From positions 1 through 17,459 of the forward strand of contig CAIXDY010000191.1 of NCBI GenBank assembly GCA_903918325.1: a stretch of DNA of 17,459 nt, in the 5' to 3' direction. The notes under the pieces were generated by a model. The model was given only the letters and a program-made list of their open reading frames with translations, did no database searches and had not been told where the DNA came from. Below, piece by piece: positions 6,988 to 15,686 of this stretch. Position 1 is the stretch's first letter. The number at the start of each line of letters is the position of its first letter. Source of the stretch: an uncultured Actinomycetes bacterium. GTDB taxonomy: Bacteria > Actinomycetota > Actinomycetes > Nanopelagicales > Nanopelagicaceae. The position numbers were made by a program, and so were the translations under genes.

Positions 6988-8493
6988 GTGTCTGTAGCTG
7001 TTGAACTGCGGCACATCTCCAAACGCTTCCCTGGGGTCATTGCAAATAAAGATGTCTCAATGAGCGTACAAACCGGCACGGTACATGCCCTAGTTGGGGA
7101 AAACGGTGCGGGTAAATCAACAGTTATGAAGATTTTGTATGGCATGCAACGCCCAGATGGTGGCGAGATTTTAGTAAATGGCACGCTGGTTCACTTTAAG
7201 AATCCTAATGATGCCATTGAAGCAAGTATTGGAATGGTGCACCAACACTTTATGTTGGCAGATAACTTCACCGTTCTTGAAAATATTATTTTAGGTTCAG
7301 AGCCAAAGCATGGGATCACAATTGATTTTGTGGCTGCGCGTAAAAAAGTCGTTGAAATGGCCGCTCAGTATGGTCTTGACATTGATCCTGATGTTTTGGT
7401 TGAAGAGCTGGGTGTAGGTCAGCGCCAACGCGTTGAGATTTTAAAAGTTCTTTACCGTGGTGCCCGAATTTTAATTTTTGATGAACCAACGGCAGTACTT
7501 GTGCCACAAGAAGTAGATGATTTATTTAACGCGCTACAGGGCCTTCGTGCCGAAGGTATGGCGATCATATTTATTTCGCACAAGTTGGATGAAGTACTTC
7601 GGGTAGCCGATGATGTGACCGTAGTTCGCGCCGGTTCAACGGTGGCAGAAGTTAAATCTAAAGACGTGACTGCCCGCCAATTAGCTGAACTCATGGTGGG
7701 AAGTGAGCTGCCACAACCAACTACTCATGGTGATACTCGCCGACCAGAAATTACTTTGGCGCTCAAGGATGTTTCGATTCCAACTAAATCAGGAAGCCGC
7801 GATTTGATTTCGCACATTTCATTTAATTTACATGCCGGCGAAGTAGTTGGAATTGCCGGCGTAGAAGGAAATGGTCAGGCCGAACTCGTTGAAGCGATTA
7901 TGGGTTTGCGCGATTACACGGGGGATATCGAGTTTTCCGGTAGCAATATCAACCATGCCAGCGTGGCCCACCGCCGCGATTTAGGAATTGGTTTGATCCC
8001 TGAGGATCGCCAACGCCAAGCGATGATGATGGAATCTCCGCTTTGGGAAAATAGAATTTTAGGTCATCAACGCGGCAAACCAGTAATGCGTGGTTTTGTT
8101 TTAGATAAAAAACGAATTATTGCCGATACTCGTGCGATTATGCAGGAGTTCGATGTGCGCGCACCGGGACCACAAACATTTGCTTCAGCGCTTTCAGGTG
8201 GAAACCAACAGAAATTTATTGTTGGTCGCGAAATGAGTAAAGCACCTTCCCTTCTTGTTGCATCGCACCCAACTCGCGGAGTTGATGTTGGTGCACAAGG
8301 TGCAATTTGGGAAGAGTTACGACGCGCCCGCGAAAAAGGAATGGCAATTGTTTTAATCTCCGCCGATCTTGAAGAGCTCATTGGAATGTCAGACCGGTTA
8401 TTAGTTATGTTGCGCGGTTCCATTACCGCCGAACTCGACCCAGCAAAAACCACCCCTGAACAGCTTGGTTCAGCGATGACTGGTGCGGTATGA
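6988..8493 (+). CDS. Nucleoside ABC importer, two-domain ATP-binding protein
   Basis: This 501-residue protein has two fused ABC domains, as in the ATPases that accompany BMP-type binding proteins. Domain 1 (about 1-240) is complete: GENGAGKST (37-45), Gln86, signature LGVGQRQRV (141-149), FDEP (164-167) and His198. Domain 2 (about 255-501) keeps the signature LSGGNQQKF (402-410) but has a degenerate Walker A (GVEGNGQ, 291-297) and Walker B (ASHPTRG), with Ala in place of the H-loop His. Domain 2 is therefore a non-catalytic site, as usual in this family. GTG at 6988 is chosen because AAAAGGAG lies at 6971-6978; the ATG at 6980 is out of frame and opens only 5 codons. Its end overlaps the next gene by 4 nt. 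Confidence 0.95.
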   Translation: MSVAVELRHISKRFPGVIANKDVSMSVQTGTVHALVGENGAGKSTVMKILYGMQRPDGGEILVNGTLVHFKNPNDAIEASIGMVHQHFMLADNFTVLENIILGSEPKHGITIDFVAARKKVVEMAAQYGLDIDPDVLVEELGVGQRQRVEILKVLYRGARILIFDEPTAVLVPQEVDDLFNALQGLRAEGMAIIFISHKLDEVLRVADDVTVVRAGSTVAEVKSKDVTARQLAELMVGSELPQPTTHGDTRRPEITLALKDVSIPTKSGSRDLISHISFNLHAGEVVGIAGVEGNGQAELVEAIMGLRDYTGDIEFSGSNINHASVAHRRDLGIGLIPEDRQRQAMMMESPLWENRILGHQRGKPVMRGFVLDKKRIIADTRAIMQEFDVRAPGPQTFASALSGGNQQKFIVGREMSKAPSLLVASHPTRGVDVGAQGAIWEELRRAREKGMAIVLISADLEELIGMSDRLLVMLRGSITAELDPAKTTPEQLGSAMTGAV

Positions 8494-9593
8494 AAAACTT
8501 TAAGTTATCTAATTTAATTCTTGCTTTAGCTGCGCCAGTAGCTGCTGCCGTTGTTTCCATCATTATTTCAAGTTTGGCAGTTTTGGCTTCTCATAAGTCG
8601 CCAATGGATGCTTACACAACTATGTGGCAGTTCGGTACAACTTCTGCCTCACTCATGCAGATGTTGGATACCGCAACGCCTTATTACATTGCAGCCATTG
8701 CAATCGCAATAACTTTTCGCGCCGGACTATTTAATATTGGTGTTGAAGGCCAACTTCGTTTGGGCGCCATGTTCGGTGCATACCTTGGGGCTAAGTTCAT
8801 TTTGCCTCCTGTACTTCACGTGATTGCCATCATGATTATTGCGATGACAATCGGTGGATTATGGGCAGCAATTGCGGGCTACTTAAAAGTAAAGCGTGGA
8901 GTGAGTGAAGTTATTTCTACGATTATGCTCAACTCGCTCGCAGGAGGATTGTCTTCATATTTGCTTGCCACCTACTTTGTAGATCGCACAACAGATTCAA
9001 ACAATATGTCTACAAAGATGCTGCCTAAGTCAGGACAGTTCCCAGATTTAATGCCGGTATTAAACAAAATAGGCATTAAAAATCAGCCTGGTGGTGGGGT
9101 TTACGGCATGCTCATTGTTGCCATTGCCCTTGGAATCACTTTCTGGTTTGTTATCAATCGCACTCGATTTGGTTTTGAACTTCGTGCCTCCGGTTCTAAT
9201 CCAATCGCAGCACGGGTCAGCGGAGTAAATTCAAAGCGCATGGTCTTTGTTGCTATGGCAACTTCAGGTGCAGTTGCTGGTCTAGCCGGTTTGCCGGCAG
9301 TGCTGGGCGATACTCACGCTTTCAATATGGGTTTTAGAACTGGTATCGGTTTTTCAGCCATTGCTGTAGCTCTTCTAGGCCGTAACAATCCAGTTGGAAT
9401 GGCAATTAGTGCATTACTTTTCGGTTTCCTTGAAGTGAGCTCACGCGCATTAGAGCTCATCGATATCGCTCCAGAGACTTACATCATTATGCAGGGATCG
9501 ATTCTACTTTCTTCAGTTATTGCTTATGAGGTCGTACGCCGTTACAAGATAACGCTGCAAAGTAAAGAGCTTGCAAAGGCGGTAGACGCATGA
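8490..9593 (+). CDS. Nucleoside ABC importer, permease subunit 1
   Basis: This 367-residue polytopic membrane protein belongs to the branched-chain/sugar-type permease family (BPD_transp_2). The FNIGVEGQ motif at 81-88 is typical of permeases paired with BMP binding proteins. GFELRASGSNPIAARVSGV (228-246) is the cytoplasmic coupling loop that contacts the ATPase. Hydrophobic segments lie near 8-34, 64-80, 106-130, 145-162, 203-223, 250-272, 286-315 and 330-348. The ATG lies in an ATGA overlap with the ATPase stop, so translation is coupled. With permease 2 it forms the heterodimeric nucleoside channel, by family inference. Confidence 0.93.
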   Translation: MKNFKLSNLILALAAPVAAAVVSIIISSLAVLASHKSPMDAYTTMWQFGTTSASLMQMLDTATPYYIAAIAIAITFRAGLFNIGVEGQLRLGAMFGAYLGAKFILPPVLHVIAIMIIAMTIGGLWAAIAGYLKVKRGVSEVISTIMLNSLAGGLSSYLLATYFVDRTTDSNNMSTKMLPKSGQFPDLMPVLNKIGIKNQPGGGVYGMLIVAIALGITFWFVINRTRFGFELRASGSNPIAARVSGVNSKRMVFVAMATSGAVAGLAGLPAVLGDTHAFNMGFRTGIGFSAIAVALLGRNNPVGMAISALLFGFLEVSSRALELIDIAPETYIIMQGSILLSSVIAYEVVRRYKITLQSKELAKAVDA

Positions 9594-10825
9594 AAGTAAA
9601 AGCTTTGAAATCATTACGGTATGCAACTTTGCTTGTATTCATCTTGGCCATTATTCGACAAATCACCGGTGCTTCTGATTTAACAAGCGTTGGTACCGCA
9701 TCAGCGGCGCTTCTACTTTCAGTACCAATCTTTTTGGCCGGTCTTGGCGGACTTTTCTCTGAACGTTCAGGTGTGGTCAACATCGGCCTAGAAGGCATGA
9801 TGATTATGGGTGCGTGGGCTGGTGGAATGATTGGCTGCAAACACGGCCCATGGCTTGGTTTACTTGCTGCAATAATTTTTGGTTCAGTCGGAGCTCTGTT
9901 GCATGCAATTGCAACAATTACTTTTGGTGTGGACCATGTCGTTTCCGGTGTTGCCATCAATATTATTGCCGCGGGATTAGTCCGTTATCTTTCTACAATT
10001 TTGTACAAGAGTGGTTCCTGGATAGGTCCATCTCAATCACCCGATGTTAATTCAATTGGCACCAATGGATTACCCGTTTTGTCTGGTGGGCATTTCTTTG
10101 GCTGGAAGAGTCCTGATTTATTGAATTCTCTCGCACAAAAACACTGGTTTTTCATATCAGATATTGCCTCCGTCCTAAGGGGCATAACTGGAGATATTTC
10201 TTATGTCACGGTTCTAGCAGTGATATTAATTCCACTCTCGCTCTTTATTTTATGGAAGACTGCATTTGGCTTAAGACTAAGAAGCGCCGGCGAAGCACCA
10301 GTCGCCGCGGAATCTTTAGGCGTCAATGTATATGTGATGAAATATGCGGGAGTTTTAATCTCAGGAGCACTTGCCGGTTTGGGTGGCGGCTATTTAGCCA
10401 TTGTTGCTGCTAACCATTATCAGGAAAACCAAGTTGCTGGTCGAGGTTATATCGGTCTTGCTGCGCTTCTATTTGGTAACTATCGACCTGGTGGCATCTT
10501 GCTAGGCGCCGGTTTATTTGGTTTTGCCGATGCACTTCAATTACGAGACTCTGCATCAGTGCATGCATTAATTCTATTAATTGTGATTGTCTTAGCTTTC
10601 CTTGCCGTCCGTGATCTAAGAAAGAAAAAGATCATTAAAGCGGTTTCTACACTGGTCTTTGCTGGACTTTCACTGTGGTATTTCTTGGCAGTTAAAGAGT
10701 TACCAGGTCAGCTAGTAACAATGACTCCATATATTGCAACTTTGTTAATTATGTCTTTGGCTTCACAACGTTTGAGAATGCCGGCTGCCGACGGAATGCC
10801 TTATCGCCGCGGTGGATTGCGATGA
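9590..10825 (+). CDS. Nucleoside ABC importer, permease subunit 2
   Basis: This 411-residue membrane protein is the second BPD_transp_2 permease. It carries the variant NIGLEGMM (64-71) where permease 1 has NIGVEGQ. The coupling loop is FGLRLRSAGEAPVAAESLGV (226-245). There are about nine to ten hydrophobic segments, including an extra C-terminal pair (about 345-395) not present in permease 1. The ATG overlaps the permease 1 stop by 4 nt (ATGA) and its own stop overlaps the cytidine deaminase start in the same way. This locks transport and catabolism into one transcript. Confidence 0.93.
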   Translation: MKVKALKSLRYATLLVFILAIIRQITGASDLTSVGTASAALLLSVPIFLAGLGGLFSERSGVVNIGLEGMMIMGAWAGGMIGCKHGPWLGLLAAIIFGSVGALLHAIATITFGVDHVVSGVAINIIAAGLVRYLSTILYKSGSWIGPSQSPDVNSIGTNGLPVLSGGHFFGWKSPDLLNSLAQKHWFFISDIASVLRGITGDISYVTVLAVILIPLSLFILWKTAFGLRLRSAGEAPVAAESLGVNVYVMKYAGVLISGALAGLGGGYLAIVAANHYQENQVAGRGYIGLAALLFGNYRPGGILLGAGLFGFADALQLRDSASVHALILLIVIVLAFLAVRDLRKKKIIKAVSTLVFAGLSLWYFLAVKELPGQLVTMTPYIATLLIMSLASQRLRMPAADGMPYRRGGLR

Positions 10826-11223
10826 CTGCAATAGATTGGGATGTTTTACATAGCGCTGCGGTGACTGCGATGAAAAAAGCATATGCGCCGTACTCTAAAT
10901 TTCCAGTAGGTGTTGCAGCACTTGTTGATGATGGTCGAATAATTTCAGGGTGCAACGTAGAAAATGCTAGTTATGGTTTAGGGCTTTGCGCTGAGTGCGG
11001 TTTAGTGTCAAACTTAATTGCTACAGGTGGTGGGCGATTAGTTGCGATTTCATGTGTTGATGGGCAAGGAAATCATTTAGCGCCTTGTGGTCGATGCCGC
11101 CAATTATTATTTGAGCACGGTGGTGCTAACGCGATATTGATGACTGATGATGGCCCACAAACTATGGCGCAGATGTTGCCATGGGCTTTTGGTCCTGATG
11201 ATCTTGACCGCAACGAGCGCTAA
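10822..11223 (+). CDS. cdd: Cytidine deaminase
   Basis: This is a small homotetramer-type cytidine deaminase (133 residues) converting cytidine and deoxycytidine to uridine and deoxyuridine. The zinc site is visible: CAEC with Cys56 as ligand and Glu58 as proton shuttle, and PCGRC with Cys89 and Cys92. The substrate-binding NVENASYG (45-52) precedes it. The start overlaps the permease stop (ATGA). Its product feeds the pyrimidine nucleoside phosphorylase encoded directly downstream, whose ATG abuts the cdd stop. Confidence 0.96.
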   Translation: MTAIDWDVLHSAAVTAMKKAYAPYSKFPVGVAALVDDGRIISGCNVENASYGLGLCAECGLVSNLIATGGGRLVAISCVDGQGNHLAPCGRCRQLLFEHGGANAILMTDDGPQTMAQMLPWAFGPDDLDRNER

Positions 11224-12528
11224 ATGTCGCACAGTGAAGCTTTTTCAGCCCCTGAAATCATCGCAGCTAAGCGCGATCACCATTCACTAACCGATCCACA
11301 AATCGATTGGGTAATCGACGCGTATACGCGCGGCGCAGTTGCCGATGAACAGATGTCAGCACTTCTGATGGCAATTCTGCTCAACGGTATGGAATCGCGT
11401 GAGATTTCACGATGGACTGATGCAATGATAAATAGTGGCGAACGCATGAATTGGTCGGCACTAACTCGGCCAACCGTAGATAAGCATTCAACTGGGGGAG
11501 TGGGCGACAAAATTACTTTGCCACTTGCGCCATTAGTTGCAGCGTGTGGTGCCGCAGTTCCTCAACTTTCAGGCCGCGGTCTAGGCCACACTGGCGGAAC
11601 TTTAGATAAGTTGGAATCCATTCCAGGTTGGCGTGCATCACTGTCAAATCAAGAGATGCTTAAAACTTTGCAAGATTGTGGAGCAGTAATTTGTGCCGCA
11701 GGTACAGGTTTAGCACCCGCTGATAAAAAACTCTATGCCTTGCGTGATGTGACGGCTACGGTTGAAGCAATCCCATTGATAGCTTCGTCAATCATGAGTA
11801 AAAAAATTGCCGAAGGCACTAGTGCTTTAGTTCTAGATGTAAAGACTGGCGCTGGGGCTTTTATGAGTGATCCAGAAAAAGCAAAAGAATTAGCCCATGT
11901 CATGGTGGGCCTAGGCAAAAGAGCAGGTGTAAAAACAATTGCTCTCGTAACGGCGATGGATATTCCGCTTGGTTTAACTGCTGGTAACGCTTTAGAAGTC
12001 CGTGAATCTGTAGAAGTTCTAGCTGGTGGTGGGCCATCAGATATCGTTGAATTGACGGTCTTACTTGCCCGTGAAATGTTAGAGATAGTTGGAATCACCA
12101 ACATAGATCCTGCTGATGCATTGAAAAATGGAAAAGCGATGGATGTATGGCGCCGAATGATTAGCGCACAAGGAGGAGATCCTGATGCCACACTTCCAAC
12201 AGCTAAAGAAAATTTGATTGTCACTGCCCAAAATGCTGGCACTATTCTTTCTATGGATGCCATGAAAGTTGGCATGGCTGCGTGGAGATTAGGCGCTGGG
12301 CGATCTCGCCAAGGGGAAACCGTGCAAGCCGGCGCGGGCATTGAAATTCACGCTAAACCAGGGGATTTCATCGCCGCAGGAGCCCCGCTATACACATTGC
12401 ACACCGATACACCTGCCGCTTTTGCTCGTGCCCAGGAATCACTGGTGAATTCAGTAACTATCGGCGATTTACCAAAGGATGGAAAAATAGATAGATTGCC
12501 ACTTGTAGTCGAACGAATTACTGATTGA
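11224..12528 (+). CDS. deoA: Thymidine phosphorylase (pyrimidine-nucleoside phosphorylase)
   Basis: This is a 434-residue enzyme of the thymidine/pyrimidine-nucleoside phosphorylase family, cleaving thymidine or deoxyuridine (and perhaps uridine) with phosphate to give base and (deoxy)ribose 1-phosphate. DKHSTGGVGDK (86-96) holds the phosphate loop, and SGRGLGHTGGTLDKLE (116-131) is the family signature. The N-terminal helical domain, central alpha/beta domain and C-terminal domain are all present at normal length. The ATG directly follows the cdd stop with no gap. Whether it also accepts uridine cannot be decided from these motifs, so the symbol could equally be pdp. Confidence 0.95.
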   Translation: MSHSEAFSAPEIIAAKRDHHSLTDPQIDWVIDAYTRGAVADEQMSALLMAILLNGMESREISRWTDAMINSGERMNWSALTRPTVDKHSTGGVGDKITLPLAPLVAACGAAVPQLSGRGLGHTGGTLDKLESIPGWRASLSNQEMLKTLQDCGAVICAAGTGLAPADKKLYALRDVTATVEAIPLIASSIMSKKIAEGTSALVLDVKTGAGAFMSDPEKAKELAHVMVGLGKRAGVKTIALVTAMDIPLGLTAGNALEVRESVEVLAGGGPSDIVELTVLLAREMLEIVGITNIDPADALKNGKAMDVWRRMISAQGGDPDATLPTAKENLIVTAQNAGTILSMDAMKVGMAAWRLGAGRSRQGETVQAGAGIEIHAKPGDFIAAGAPLYTLHTDTPAAFARAQESLVNSVTIGDLPKDGKIDRLPLVVERITD

Positions 12529-12538
12529 GAGTCTGGTT

Positions 12539-13636
12539 GTGAGTCTGACAAATACGCCGAGCGTTGCACAGATTAAACGTGTACCTAAAGTCATGTTGCA
12601 TGATCATTTAGATGGTGGCTTAAGACCCCAAACTATTATTGATATTGCCAAAGAAATTGGTTATTCCGCGCTACCTACCCAAGACGCTGCCGAATTAGCT
12701 ACGTGGTTTCGAGAGTCTTGTGATTCAGGTTCCTTAGTTCGCTACCTTGAAACTTTTTCGCACACTATCGCAGTAATGCAACGACGTGAAGACATCATCC
12801 GTGTAGCACGAGAGTGCGCATTAGACCTTGCACGCGACGGTGTCGTGTATGCAGAAGTGCGTGGAGCACCCGAGCTTTTTACTGAAAAAGGTTTGTCAAT
12901 GTCCCAGGTGGTTGAAGCAACACTTGAAGGCTATAAGCAAGGAGTTGCCCAAGCTAAAGAAGAAGGTTTTGAGATTCAGGTCTACTCACTTTTGTGCGGA
13001 ATGCGTCAAAATAAGCGTTCACAAGAAGTTGCTGAATTAGTTGTTAAGTATCGCGATAAAGGCGTTGTTGGATTTGATATTGCTGGACCAGAAGATGGTT
13101 TTCCACCGAGTGATCAAAAAGAAACTTTCGATTACCTTCGCAAAGAAGATGCACACTTTACGATTCATGCTGGCGAAGCGTACGGTTTACCATCGATCTG
13201 GGAAGCAATCCAACTGTGCGGCGCTGAGCGCTTAGGTCACGGAGTTCGAATTATTGATGACATAGATTTTTCAGGCCCTGAACCAGTTCTGGGTCAGTTG
13301 GCTTCTTATGTTCGCGATCGCAGAATTCCATTAGAACTGTGCCCAACATCTAATCTTCAAACTGGCGCGGCTAAGAGTTATGCCGAACACCCCATTGGCG
13401 CCTTAGCCCGCTTGCGTTTTAGAGTCACCCTCAATACTGACAACCGTTTAATGAGCCAGACTTCGTTGTCATTTGAAATGCAGGAAGCCGTGAAAGCATT
13501 TGGTTGGGATTTTGCCGAACTTCAGCGGGTAACTATCAATGCAATGAAGAGCGCATTCATTCCTTATCCAGCGCGGTTGAAAATCATCGAAAGCATAATC
13601 AAACCAGGCTACGCGAAAATCTCCGCCGAGAAATGA
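12539..13636 (+). CDS. add: Adenosine deaminase
   Basis: This 365-residue TIM-barrel zinc hydrolase deaminates adenosine and deoxyadenosine to inosine and deoxyinosine. The metal and catalytic residues are visible: HDH (His21, His23), HAGE (His210, catalytic Glu213), GHG (His234) and NTDNRLMS with Asp301. The NTDN form, in place of NTDDP, is the usual actinobacterial version. GTG at 12539 is the likely start, 10 nt after the deoA stop, since the conserved barrel begins within 20 residues. Its stop overlaps the start of the P450 gene (ATGA). The inosine formed can be cleaved by the nucleoside hydrolase encoded at 15705. Confidence 0.95.
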   Translation: MSLTNTPSVAQIKRVPKVMLHDHLDGGLRPQTIIDIAKEIGYSALPTQDAAELATWFRESCDSGSLVRYLETFSHTIAVMQRREDIIRVARECALDLARDGVVYAEVRGAPELFTEKGLSMSQVVEATLEGYKQGVAQAKEEGFEIQVYSLLCGMRQNKRSQEVAELVVKYRDKGVVGFDIAGPEDGFPPSDQKETFDYLRKEDAHFTIHAGEAYGLPSIWEAIQLCGAERLGHGVRIIDDIDFSGPEPVLGQLASYVRDRRIPLELCPTSNLQTGAAKSYAEHPIGALARLRFRVTLNTDNRLMSQTSLSFEMQEAVKAFGWDFAELQRVTINAMKSAFIPYPARLKIIESIIKPGYAKISAEK

Positions 13637-14817
13637 TTGATTTTAACGACCCCAAATTTGTTGCAGACCCTTACCAAGATTTAAAGGCGCTTCGCCAATT
13701 TGGTGAGCCAGTTTGGCACGAACAGATGCAGATTTACTTGGCAGCATGCCATAAGGATGCTAACGATGTCTTTAGAAATAAATCCTTGGGACGAATTTTT
13801 ATCGACAAGACCCCAGATTTCGAGTGGGAGACTTTCAATTGGTTGCACTCTGATTCTATTTTAGATAGCGAACCACCAAAGCACACACGTTTGCGCTCTT
13901 TGGTAGCTAAAGCATTTAATCGAAATAAGATTGAAGGAATGCGCCCAGCAGTAGAACGTATTACTACAAAGCTTTTAGATCAGATAGATTCGAAAGTTAA
14001 ATCGGGTGAAACGTTTGATTTAATTGCAGATTATGCTGAGCCATTACCAGTGAAGATTATTGCTGATTTGTTAGGCTTCCCCGAATCAGAAGAACACTTA
14101 CTTCGTCCTTGGTCACAAGCAATTGTAAAAATGTATGAAGTAAATCCATCAGCGCAGTACCAAATGGATGCAAAAAAAGCTGCCGGTGAATTCGCCGAGT
14201 ATGTGCGGAATTTGGCGGCACTTCGTAAAGTCAATCCAGGCCAGGATTTGATCACGGACTTGGCGATGGTGGAGGAAAATGGTGAAAAACTTAATTCGCA
14301 CGAGCTAGTTGCTACATGTATTTTGCTATTAAATGCGGGCCATGAAGCCAGTGTGAATGCATTCGGAAATGGAATGGTTGCCGCGCTTGAACGACCAGAT
14401 CAAAGTGCGCTATTGCGCGATAAAGCCCGAGAAATTACCGAGACTGCGGTAGAAGAGTTCATGCGCTTTGACGCGCCACTCCACTTATTTGAGCGTACTG
14501 CCACAGCGCAAACGCAGGTCGGGGGAGTAACGATTGAAGCTGGTCAAAAGATTGCGGCCCTTATTGGTTCAGCTAATCGTGATGAAAATATCTTCAATGA
14601 AGCTGATGAATTGGATTTAATGCGTGACCCCAATCCACATATTGGTTTTGGCGCAGGAATTCACTTTTGCTTAGGCGCCCCGCTTGCACGTTTAGAGATG
14701 GGAGTTTCACTACCAGCACTGTGGGAGAAATATCCGCAGATGCGGTTGGCTAGCCAACCAGTGCGACGACCTACTTTTGTTTTACGTGGTTATGAAAGCG
14801 TAGAAATTTCAGCTTGA
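13633..14817 (+). CDS. Cytochrome P450
   Basis: This is a soluble bacterial P450 of 394 residues, a heme monooxygenase needing a ferredoxin and reductase. It has the C-helix HTRLR (84-88), I-helix AGHEAS (235-240, with Ser at the usual Thr position), ExxR as EEFMR (Glu275, Arg278), and the heme loop FGAGIHFCLG with thiolate ligand Cys346. All catalytic landmarks are intact. The ATG at 13633 overlaps the add stop by 4 nt; the frame is open further back to 13504 but that stretch lies inside add. No ferredoxin or reductase gene is near. The substrate is unknown. Placement as last gene of a nucleoside catabolic operon hints at a nucleoside, base or derived substrate, but this is inference. Confidence 0.93.
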   Translation: MIDFNDPKFVADPYQDLKALRQFGEPVWHEQMQIYLAACHKDANDVFRNKSLGRIFIDKTPDFEWETFNWLHSDSILDSEPPKHTRLRSLVAKAFNRNKIEGMRPAVERITTKLLDQIDSKVKSGETFDLIADYAEPLPVKIIADLLGFPESEEHLLRPWSQAIVKMYEVNPSAQYQMDAKKAAGEFAEYVRNLAALRKVNPGQDLITDLAMVEENGEKLNSHELVATCILLLNAGHEASVNAFGNGMVAALERPDQSALLRDKAREITETAVEEFMRFDAPLHLFERTATAQTQVGGVTIEAGQKIAALIGSANRDENIFNEADELDLMRDPNPHIGFGAGIHFCLGAPLARLEMGVSLPALWEKYPQMRLASQPVRRPTFVLRGYESVEISA

Positions 14818-15686
14818 GTTGGATATGAGGATTGCGCACCTTTTCGCGTAACACTCAATGATGCAACTTTAATTCCTAAATCCATGGCCTCTAAAGCGCT
14901 CTTGCCACTAGCTAGCGCATATGCAAAAACTCCAACGAAGGCGTCACCTGCGCCAGTTGTGTCAACCGCGTTCACTATGGGGGCAGCAATTCGTGTGATA
15001 GTTCCCTCACTGCCGACATGAACTGCACCTTGGGCACCTAAGGTAACAATTGAATTTTTTCCAGGGCGAAATTTCTTTAATATCTCATCACTGGATGGGG
15101 ACTCTCCAAGCAACTCTTTAAACTCAGTTTCATTGGGGATTATCCAATCAGTAACTTCGAGAAGTTCTTTGCTCAATGGTTGATAAGGCGCAGGATTTAG
15201 AATTGTGGTGCACCCGCGTTTTTTTGCCATAGTGAATGCTGCAAGTGTGACATCTTGCTTGATTTCACACTGAGCGACCACTACCGATAGTTCCTTTATG
15301 GAATTAATACCTTCGATAGCTTTTTCGATAGCGATTTCATGGTTAGCACCTGGAATGATAATGATTCGATTTTCACCTTGTGAGTCGACCCAGATATGTG
15401 CAACACCATTTGGGGTATCACTCCGCTCAACAAAGTCGGAGTTAATTCCAAGTTTGTGAAAGTTTTGTGCTATCGAATCCCCAAATAAATCTTTACCCAG
15501 TTTTCCAATGAAATGGACTTGCGCCCCACAGTGAGCGGCAATAACGGCCTGATTGGCCCCTTTTCCACCAAAACCCGTTGTAAATAAATCACCTTCCAGA
15601 GTTTGCCCAGCTGCGGGAATTTGCTGTGCATAGGCGGTTAAATCGATCATTGCACTTCCGACAACGGCTATGACTGCTTTACCCAT
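14790..15686 (-). CDS. rbsK: Ribokinase (PfkB family)
   Basis: This 298-residue PfkB-family sugar kinase phosphorylates D-ribose to ribose 5-phosphate with ATP. Visible elements are GGKGANQA (40-47, sugar binding), NPAP (164-167), NETE (185-188), and the signature DTTGAGDAF (242-250) with catalytic base Asp248. GGKGANQA plus NETE favour ribokinase over fructokinase or adenosine kinase, although deoxyribokinase activity cannot be excluded. The ATG lies 6 nt after a TAGCCT -10 box and has no Shine-Dalgarno, so translation is probably leaderless. It is divergent from a nucleoside hydrolase gene, whose product ribose it would use. Its 3' end overlaps the P450 gene tail to tail by 28 nt. Confidence 0.93.
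   Translation of the reverse strand: MGKAVIAVVGSAMIDLTAYAQQIPAAGQTLEGDLFTTGFGGKGANQAVIAAHCGAQVHFIGKLGKDLFGDSIAQNFHKLGINSDFVERSDTPNGVAHIWVDSQGENRIIIIPGANHEIAIEKAIEGINSIKELSVVVAQCEIKQDVTLAAFTMAKKRGCTTILNPAPYQPLSKELLEVTDWIIPNETEFKELLGESPSSDEILKKFRPGKNSIVTLGAQGAVHVGSEGTITRIAAPIVNAVDTTGAGDAFVGVFAYALASGKSALEAMDLGIKVASLSVTRKGAQSSYPTQAEISTLS

Noticed and set aside
6980..6997. A five-codon mini-ORF (ATG at 6980) overlapping the ATPase start, considered as a leader peptide
   Set aside because: The ATG is only 1 nt from the GGAG core, too close for initiation; the GTG at 6988 is correctly spaced and in frame with the protein.
7852..8493. Degenerate Walker A and B motifs in the second domain of the nucleoside ATPase, considered as gene decay
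   Set aside because: Loss of these motifs in the second domain while keeping LSGGN is normal for two-domain ATPases of this importer type.
9517..9960. A 147-codon minus-strand frame across the permease 1/permease 2 junction
   Set aside because: It is antisense to two real membrane protein genes, its Pro- and Met-rich translation is a typical complement of permease codons, and no start signals precede it.
11733..12341. A 202-codon open frame on the minus strand inside deoA
   Set aside because: It is wholly antisense to a well-conserved enzyme gene, its translation is rich in Ser, Thr, Ala and Pro with no recognisable domain, and it has no ribosome binding site.
13433..13460. NTDN in adenosine deaminase in place of NTDDP, considered as loss of a catalytic Asp
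   Set aside because: NTDNRLMS is the usual actinobacterial form and the metal-binding Asp is kept.
13504..13632. A P450 start at 13504 giving 43 extra residues
   Set aside because: That stretch lies inside adenosine deaminase coding sequence and does not resemble a P450 N-terminus; the ATGA overlap at 13633 is the same coupling pattern as elsewhere in the operon.
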